Both the position numbers and the translations under genes were made by a program. From Pseudomonadota bacterium (GTDB lineage Bacteria > Pseudomonadota > Alphaproteobacteria > Rhizobiales > Hyphomicrobiaceae), in NCBI GenBank assembly GCA_021813195.1, contig JAKALI010000117.1:1-9500 (forward strand): a DNA stretch of 9,500 nt, read 5' to 3'. Position 1 is the first letter of the stretch. Each line of letters begins with the position of its first letter. Positions 5,391 to 9,500 of the stretch are shown in pieces. Under the pieces are notes generated by a model. It was not told the origin of the DNA. It saw nothing but the letters and a program-made list of their open reading frames with translations, and ran no database searches.

Positions 5391-6314
5391 TCACGCTGTG
5401 TTGTCGATTCGTAAGGCCGAAACCCCGGCTCGATGCCAGGGGGCGGTAAGCAGACCCGGGCACGGCCGCACCAGGCTCTGGGGGGTGGTAGCGGTGAACA
5501 GAAATGCTGCCTCGCCCCCGGCTTGGCCGAGCACGCTGGCTATATTGTCCAGCCGGGCCGGGCTTGCGGTGGCGAGCAGGACCAGAAGATTGGGAAGGCC
5601 GAGATGGCTGCGATGAAGCCGGCGCATCAAGACCTGCCGGTAGGCTGTTATCTTGCCCGCTAAAGAAGTCTGTCGCGAATCAATACGGTTCACCGGCATG
5701 GTTCCCCGGTCCGCCTCCAGCGCGAAGAAGCGGTATGAGAACCGGGCGCCGCTTACATATTCTAGGCCGAATAGCGCATCGGGAACGACATGGCCGCCAT
5801 CTCCCGGCCCAAGCGGTATCCGCAGGGGAAACGTGGCCGTGCGCGTCGCTTCCGGCGCCTTGGCGAGGATTTCCGGCAGCGGGACGAAGCGGAGATTCGG
5901 CATTCCGAGCGCGGCGAGTTCGATCGAAGCCAGCACCTCGCAAATCATGAGCGAATGGGCGAACTGTCGGTGCGCGCCTTGGCCGAGCAGGACGCGGCGC
6001 TCATCGCCGCTAAATTCGGCATTTCCAAGCGCCTGACGGCCGCCCCTCCCGAGTTCGTAGATAGCGGGCGTATGCCGGCAATCGGCGAAGCGCCACTGTT
6101 CCTCCGGCCGGTCCAGATAGCTTTCATGGAAAAGATCGCCGAGCCGTTCCTTAAGGCGGGTCTCGGATGCACCGCCGGCAAAGGCATGGAGGTATGTGGA
6201 GCGCAGATAACGGTATCGGCTCAGCCAGCGGAAGATTGTCAGATCGCGCTCGGTCAGCATGAGACGCTTGCCGGTGCGGGTGCGCTGCATACGGGAGCGG
6301 CGGGACGTGGACAT
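5391..6314 (-). CDS. Replication-relaxation (MobC-like) family protein
   Basis: From the ATG at 6314 the product has 307 residues and matches the pattern of the replication-relaxation family, winged-helix proteins tied to mobilization and conjugative transfer. A basic N-terminus (STSRRSRMQRTRTGKR) leads into a winged-helix region at about 18-95 (LTERDLTIFRWLSRYRYLRS, then TRLKERLGDLFHESYLDRP, then AIYELGRGGRQAL). It is followed by AHRQFAHSLMICEVLASIE, VPDALFGLEY and FFALEADRGTMPV, the order expected in the family. The frame is open up to a GTG at 6479, but the added residues are not protein-like. No ribosome-binding site precedes 6314, so the start is uncertain by some codons. Such genes usually sit next to a TraD-like ATPase gene; here the ATPase is on the far side of the integrase and on the other strand. 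It is divergent from the methyltransferase gene. Confidence 0.8.
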   Translation of the reverse strand: MSTSRRSRMQRTRTGKRLMLTERDLTIFRWLSRYRYLRSTYLHAFAGGASETRLKERLGDLFHESYLDRPEEQWRFADCRHTPAIYELGRGGRQALGNAEFSGDERRVLLGQGAHRQFAHSLMICEVLASIELAALGMPNLRFVPLPEILAKAPEATRTATFPLRIPLGPGDGGHVVPDALFGLEYVSGARFSYRFFALEADRGTMPVNRIDSRQTSLAGKITAYRQVLMRRLHRSHLGLPNLLVLLATASPARLDNIASVLGQAGGEAAFLFTATTPQSLVRPCPGLLTAPWHRAGVSALRIDNTA

Positions 6315-6529
6315 GAGGTGTTCGTAGCGCGCGACGACGAGGTTGCGAAGGTGCGCGGATGTTCCGCTATGCGCCGCGACACGGGTGCATGACGCGCGAC
6401 GTTCACTGCGACAAATGCGCAGCGGCAATAATTTGTGATATTCGCGCATCGCCGCTTGCCTTCGAGCGTCCGCCCACACCAGGGAACATAGCGCACGGAT
6501 ACGAAGCTGCGAATTTCCGATAGCTGGTC
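6315..6529. other. Divergent upstream region, no gene seen
   Basis: This stretch separates the divergent replication-relaxation and methyltransferase genes and must hold both promoters. It contains an AT-richer patch at about 6425-6442 (AATAATTTGTGATATTC). I could not fix -35/-10 boxes with confidence. The longer reading frames through it are not convincing proteins. Confidence 0.4.
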
Positions 6530-6550
6530 TGTCCTCTCAAACGGAGGACA
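6530..6550 (+). promoter_or_regulatory. Hairpin covering the methyltransferase ribosome-binding site
   Basis: TGTCCTC (6530-6536) and GAGGACA (6544-6550) form a perfect 7-bp inverted repeat with a 7-base loop. The downstream arm contains the GGAGGA Shine-Dalgarno sequence (6543-6548), 7 bases before the ATG at 6556. In RNA the hairpin would hide the ribosome-binding site; in DNA the palindrome could be an operator. Either would limit methyltransferase output. The site is seen directly; the control is inferred. Confidence 0.6.
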
Positions 6551-6555
6551 CATCT

Positions 6556-7221
6556 ATGCGAACCAACGTCATCATCCACGGCGATTGCCTGCATACGTTG
6601 AAATTCATGCCGGCGGCAAGCGTCGACGCCATCGTCACCGATCCGCCCTATGGCATCAATTTTCACAGCACCTTCCGCAAGGACACATCACGGCACTTCC
6701 CGAAGATCGCCAACGACAACGCGCCGTATATCTGGTGGCTGCACGATGCGGCACGGGTGTTGAAGAAGGGCGGTGCCCTGCTTTGCTTCACCAGGTATGA
6801 CACCGAGGAGGCGTTCCGCTATGCGATGCGCATCGCGGGTTTTTCGCCGAAGACGCAAGTGATCTGGGATAAGGGCGTTCACAGCGTCGGCGATTGCCTC
6901 GGCGATTTCGGCCTGCGCCACGAGAACGTCATCTTCGCGGTGAAGGGCCGCTTTCGGTTTCCGAACGGGCGACCCGTGTCGGTGATCCCAATCCCGCGCC
7001 TTGCCTCAGTACGGCTCACACACCCGAACGAAAAGCCGGTCGAACTGCTGAAGCACCTGATCCAGGCGGTGACCAAGCCCGGAGACGTGGTGCTCGACCC
7101 GTTTGTGGGCTCCGGCACCACCGCCGTAGCCGCCAAGGCGCTCGGCCGGCGCTATATCGGCATTGAGCTCGATCCGGGCTATGTGCGCAAGGCCCGAGCA
7201 CGCATTGCATCAATTACCTGA
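6556..7221 (+). CDS. DNA N6-adenine/N4-cytosine methyltransferase, beta class
   Basis: This 221-residue protein transfers a methyl group from S-adenosylmethionine to an exocyclic amino group in DNA. Catalytic motif IV DPPYG is at residues 29-33, HPNEKPVELLKHLI at 156-169, the cofactor motif DPFVGSGTT at 181-189 and GIELDPGYV at 202-210. Motif IV before motif I marks the beta class. It starts at an ATG with CGGAGGA 7 bases upstream. The recognition region between the motifs (about 35-150) is short, giving a compact enzyme. No restriction endonuclease gene adjoins it, so it is probably an orphan methyltransferase of the mobile element, serving to evade host restriction or regulate genes. The Shine-Dalgarno lies in a hairpin, suggesting controlled expression. 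A strong hairpin terminator follows its stop. Confidence 0.9.
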   Translation: MRTNVIIHGDCLHTLKFMPAASVDAIVTDPPYGINFHSTFRKDTSRHFPKIANDNAPYIWWLHDAARVLKKGGALLCFTRYDTEEAFRYAMRIAGFSPKTQVIWDKGVHSVGDCLGDFGLRHENVIFAVKGRFRFPNGRPVSVIPIPRLASVRLTHPNEKPVELLKHLIQAVTKPGDVVLDPFVGSGTTAVAAKALGRRYIGIELDPGYVRKARARIASIT

Positions 7222-7242
7222 GTCCGGAAATGTCATAACAGG

Positions 7243-7278
7243 GCAAACAGCGACGGAGCCCTCTTCGTCGCTGTTTGC
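7243..7278 (+). terminator. Intrinsic terminator after the methyltransferase gene
   Basis: GCAAACAGCGACG (7243-7255) and CGTCGCTGTTTGC (7266-7278) form a perfect 13-bp stem with a 10-base loop, 22 bp beyond the methyltransferase stop. The U-tract after it is short (TTAG), so the hairpin is strong but the run is weak. It separates the methyltransferase from the downstream membrane protein gene. Confidence 0.75.
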
Positions 7279-7292
7279 TTAGCCGCGGCTAA
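7279..7292. repeat. Perfect 14-bp palindrome
   Basis: TTAGCCGCGGCTAA is its own reverse complement over all 14 bases and begins directly after the last base of the terminator stem. It may be a protein binding site or an extension of the terminator fold. It contains the SacII sequence CCGCGG at its centre. Confidence 0.6.
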
Positions 7293-7560
7293 ACTCCTGA
7301 TTTCTCCTAAGATCGGAACAACCGGCCCACGGGACGATCGACGGGTTTCGATTTCTTGCCGCCTCGCCCCACCTAAAGGCGATACTGGCGCCAATCAGCA
7401 CATGCCGTGCCGGTGCACAAACGAAAGACGGCACGCCGCCGATGTGTTAAGTTGGCGCCACTGCATTCGGGAGGGGGCCGGCAATGCAGGCACAAAATAC
7501 TCCAACATCTTCCGTCGAATTTCGTGTCGTGAAGTACGGCTCACTTGGTCGGAGGCGGCT
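7293..7560. other. Upstream region of the membrane protein gene
   Basis: No gene is supported in these 268 bp. The 8-bp palindrome TGGCGCCA occurs twice, at 7386-7393 and 7453-7460, 67 bp apart, a possible operator pair or chance in GC-rich DNA. The frame of the membrane gene is open back to 7402, but that part is not hydrophobic or protein-like and GGAGG at 7551-7555 points to a start at 7561. Confidence 0.4.
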
Positions 7561-8913
7561 ATGAACTCCATCGGTTCAGAGGACACCAAGCTCATTATCA
7601 TCTTGGGCGGAGGGTTGATCGCCGTACTGGTGGGCGCGGTCGCCTATCGCGGGCAACGCGACGCGCAGGATCGGGGCCGGGGACTTCTTGCCTTCCTGGT
7701 ACCCATGCTCGGGTGTCTGGTGATTGATGCCTATGCGACGTTCCTGCAGCCCGGTCTCGCCTATGAACCGGTCGTCGCGGTTGGAATATTGCTCGTCATG
7801 GTTCTCTGGTCCGTGCCGACCACCGAGCGCTTTGTTGCGCCGGGTCGATCAATTGTCGTGGGAGGCGCTGTTTCGGCACCCGCCGGGCTGCGAGCGCTGT
7901 TCCTGGCCGAACTTGCGACCGTATCTCTGATCGTGCTGGTTTATATTTTGGGAGAGGTAGCGCAGTTTGAGAGTGGCGGTTTCGAGCCCGGCACATTGCA
8001 ATTGCTTCTTACGCTCGCACTGGGATTCTTCCTGTTCGTTACATCCGTCCAGTTGGGGAAAGTGGATCAGTCGGCGCCGGACGAGCCGCAACTCGTATCG
8101 CGGCAAGCTATGTACTTCATTTTCATGAGCTTGAGCTTTCTTGGTCTCGGAAGCTCGTATGCGTTCGGCTTTCTTGGGAGTGCCGTCCCCGCGCGCATAC
8201 TCGACCTCGCAATCAAATTTCGCATCCTGTTGATGGCCGGCGGTGCCATCCTGGTCGTATTCGATGCTGGTCGCCTGTTCGCTCGCGCGTTGCCCGCGAT
8301 CTTCGAAAGGGTAGATAAGGCAGCCACGTTGTGGAAGACCCCTGACAATGTCTTGCTGCTGCTCATCGCAGGGACCGTGCAAACGTTGCTCCGGATCGCG
8401 TTACTCGTATTGCTCTGTCTGTTGAATTTCACCAAGCAACTATTTGTTGCGACGTTTCGGGCAGTGGTCACCGCCGCGTCATTCATCGTGCTGCATCTGG
8501 TCGCATTCGTTGCCACGATAGCTGCGCTGCTCTACGTGCCGCGCGCCTTCACCGGCATCGAGCATTACTTGTCGGACGGTTCGATGGCTCTGGTGCCGGT
8601 CGCGACAGTGGCGGTATTCTTCGTTCTGACGGGAGCGGTCGCTGTGGCCGACTTCGTGACTGCCCATCTTGCCTTGCCGAAACTGACGCCGGGCGGACGG
8701 TCGTTTCCGGTCGTTGCGTTCACGCTTGCGGGAATTTGGCTGTCGTCCGTCATCGTCCACCTGGTGAAAGTCGTCACGGGCATCGGACCTGCAATTTTCG
8801 CATTTCCCCATTTCGGGTTGACATTCTTTGGAGGCTTTTTCGTTCTCGCCCTGGGCGCATTCTGGCTCTGGCGCGCTCCCTCCGGAGGAACGCAAGGCAG
8901 AAATGCTGCGTAG
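7561..8913 (+). CDS. Polytopic membrane protein of unknown function, 450 aa
   Basis: The start at 7561 is set by GGAGG 5 bases upstream and by the immediate first membrane helix. The 450-residue product appears to have about 12 transmembrane helices, roughly at 11-29, 42-61, 69-85, 111-131, 145-162, 183-206, 219-237, 262-285, 295-321, 337-360, 376-398 and 403-430. Short polar loops lie between them, for example YRGQRDAQDRGRG after helix 1 and GKVDQSAPDEPQLVSRQ before helix 6. There is no ATP-binding motif, no soluble catalytic domain, and no transporter signature I recognise. Its base composition looks less G+C-rich than the transfer genes (several lines near half G+C), which fits separate acquisition. 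It follows the methyltransferase gene on the same strand but is separated by a terminator and about 340 bp, so it is probably transcribed alone. It could be a transporter, a channel or a membrane component of a multi-gene system, but nothing decides between these. Confidence 0.82.
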   Translation: MNSIGSEDTKLIIILGGGLIAVLVGAVAYRGQRDAQDRGRGLLAFLVPMLGCLVIDAYATFLQPGLAYEPVVAVGILLVMVLWSVPTTERFVAPGRSIVVGGAVSAPAGLRALFLAELATVSLIVLVYILGEVAQFESGGFEPGTLQLLLTLALGFFLFVTSVQLGKVDQSAPDEPQLVSRQAMYFIFMSLSFLGLGSSYAFGFLGSAVPARILDLAIKFRILLMAGGAILVVFDAGRLFARALPAIFERVDKAATLWKTPDNVLLLLIAGTVQTLLRIALLVLLCLLNFTKQLFVATFRAVVTAASFIVLHLVAFVATIAALLYVPRAFTGIEHYLSDGSMALVPVATVAVFFVLTGAVAVADFVTAHLALPKLTPGGRSFPVVAFTLAGIWLSSVIVHLVKVVTGIGPAIFAFPHFGLTFFGGFFVLALGAFWLWRAPSGGTQGRNAA

Positions 8914-9218
8914 CGTTCGGCATAGCGCTGAGGCTTTCGTTATTCGATAACAGCTCGATTGGAATAGACACCGCGGCGGGTCGCGTGCGCGTCCCAACGA
9001 CATCTGCACTGTTTCTTCAAGGACACTGTTGCCGATGTTGAAAACGCCGTCATGCGCTCGGGCGAACGGGTCAAGAGGCACACCGGCTGGCCACCTGCTT
9101 AACCCGAGCGGTATCGGAATCGGCCTTTCTACCAAAGTACCGAGCCCCTTTGTCCTTGCGAATCGTATGGATTAGGCACACCCTGCAGTATTCGCGGCAT
9201 CGGGCGGGGGCCGATCTT
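8914..9218. other. 305-bp gap without a supported gene
   Basis: I see no convincing coding frame, RNA gene or strong hairpin here. A long minus-strand frame (9135 to 8479) crosses part of it but is mostly antisense to the membrane protein and has a biased, charged composition. The gap could contain the promoter of the gene starting at 9219. Confidence 0.4.
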
Positions 9219-9500
9219 ATGCAACTCAAACTTCAGCGCTCGCAGCGCCTTGGCGGCGTCATGGGCAAGACCGTCGTCTTCTGCCTCGATGTGCGGGCCG
9301 ACTATTCCCCGGAGGAGCGGGCCAACATCAACCGATACAAGATGGGCTCCCATATCATCTACAACAACCGCGCCGCGCAGAAGCATATCGCACGCGCCGA
9401 TACCCAGGCCGCTCGCGTCAGGCATGGTGGATGGGGCGACATGGCGGCAGGATGGGCACTAAGCTGGACATCGGTTGCGATGGCCAAGATGAGCCTCAAC
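9219..9500 (+). CDS. Hypothetical protein, 5' part, cut by the right edge
   Basis: From the ATG at 9219 the frame is open to the end of the window (94 codons). It begins MQLKLQRSQRLGGVMGKTVV, then FCLDVRADYSPEERANINRY, KMGSHIIYNN and a helical AAQKHIARADTQAARVR, ending in a more hydrophobic WALSWTSVAMAKMSLN. The pattern looks like a real protein: the beginning resembles, from memory, small conserved proteins of unknown function in alphaproteobacterial accessory regions that share a LQRSQ opening and a KYK/RYK-G-x-IYN motif. I cannot name a family. Only a weak GGGGG about 10 bases upstream could serve as ribosome-binding site. The antisense frame at 9425-9129 is a shadow of it. Confidence 0.65.
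   Translation, partial: MQLKLQRSQRLGGVMGKTVVFCLDVRADYSPEERANINRYKMGSHIIYNNRAAQKHIARADTQAARVRHGGWGDMAAGWALSWTSVAMAKMSLN

Noticed and set aside
5790..6392. Plus-strand frame of 200 codons
   Set aside because: Antisense to the replication-relaxation gene; composition reflects the opposite strand's codon bias.
6556..7221. Restriction-modification system
   Set aside because: Only the methyltransferase is present; neither neighbour resembles an endonuclease or specificity subunit.
7402..7560. Longer N-terminus for the membrane protein
   Set aside because: These 53 codons are not hydrophobic or conserved-looking, and GGAGG at 7551-7555 supports the start at 7561.
8479..9135. 218-codon minus-strand frame
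   Set aside because: It is mainly antisense to the membrane protein gene and has a charged, low-complexity composition typical of a shadow frame.
1..9500. CRISPR array, insertion sequence or rRNA
   Set aside because: No regularly spaced repeats, transposase motifs with terminal inverted repeats, or rRNA-like sequence were seen.

Overview
The window is high-G+C DNA with alphaproteobacterial character, most like Hyphomicrobiales or sphingomonads. This is suggested by the ParB-type C-terminus, the pairing of a replication-relaxation protein with a TraD-like ATPase, the HigB/HigA-like pair and the style of the integrase. No gene fixes a genus. Almost all of it looks like accessory, mobile-element DNA. 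No housekeeping operon is visible.

Left part (1-2206): the start of an unidentified leftward gene at the edge; a hairpin-rich gap with a terminator; the 3' part of a ParB-like partition gene (minus strand) without its N-terminal region; then, divergently, a complete TraD/VirD4-like DNA-transfer ATPase (1007-2206).

Middle part (2298-4967, all minus strand): a tyrosine integrase (3807-4967), then a toxin-antitoxin pair of the HigB/HigA type with its own promoter, then a broken 3-methyladenine DNA glycosylase gene, then a strongly acidic 138-aa protein of unknown role. This is an integrase-proximal cargo module.

Attachment region (about 4965-5198): just upstream of the integrase lies the 5' half of a tRNA-Thr(CGT) gene ending at the anticodon loop. 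It is flanked on both sides by paired GACAA motifs (4965-4987, 5034-5055, 5176-5198). I read this as a recombination site with a tRNA-derived core and integrase arm sites. Arms on both sides of one core suggest an attP or a junction of tandem elements rather than a simple chromosome-element boundary.

Right part (5391-9500): a replication-relaxation (MobC-like) protein on the minus strand; divergently, a small beta-class DNA methyltransferase with its ribosome-binding site inside a hairpin; a strong hairpin terminator abutting a perfect 14-bp palindrome; a polytopic membrane protein of about 12 helices with no recognisable family; a roughly 300-bp gap without a convincing gene; and the start of a conserved-looking small protein running off the right edge.

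Taken together, this is probably an integrative and mobilizable element, or two adjoining ones. It carries transfer functions (TraD-like ATPase, replication-relaxation protein), integration (integrase and attachment core), stability (toxin-antitoxin, ParB remnant), an orphan methyltransferase and unknown cargo. No relaxase and no mating-pair-formation genes are inside the window.
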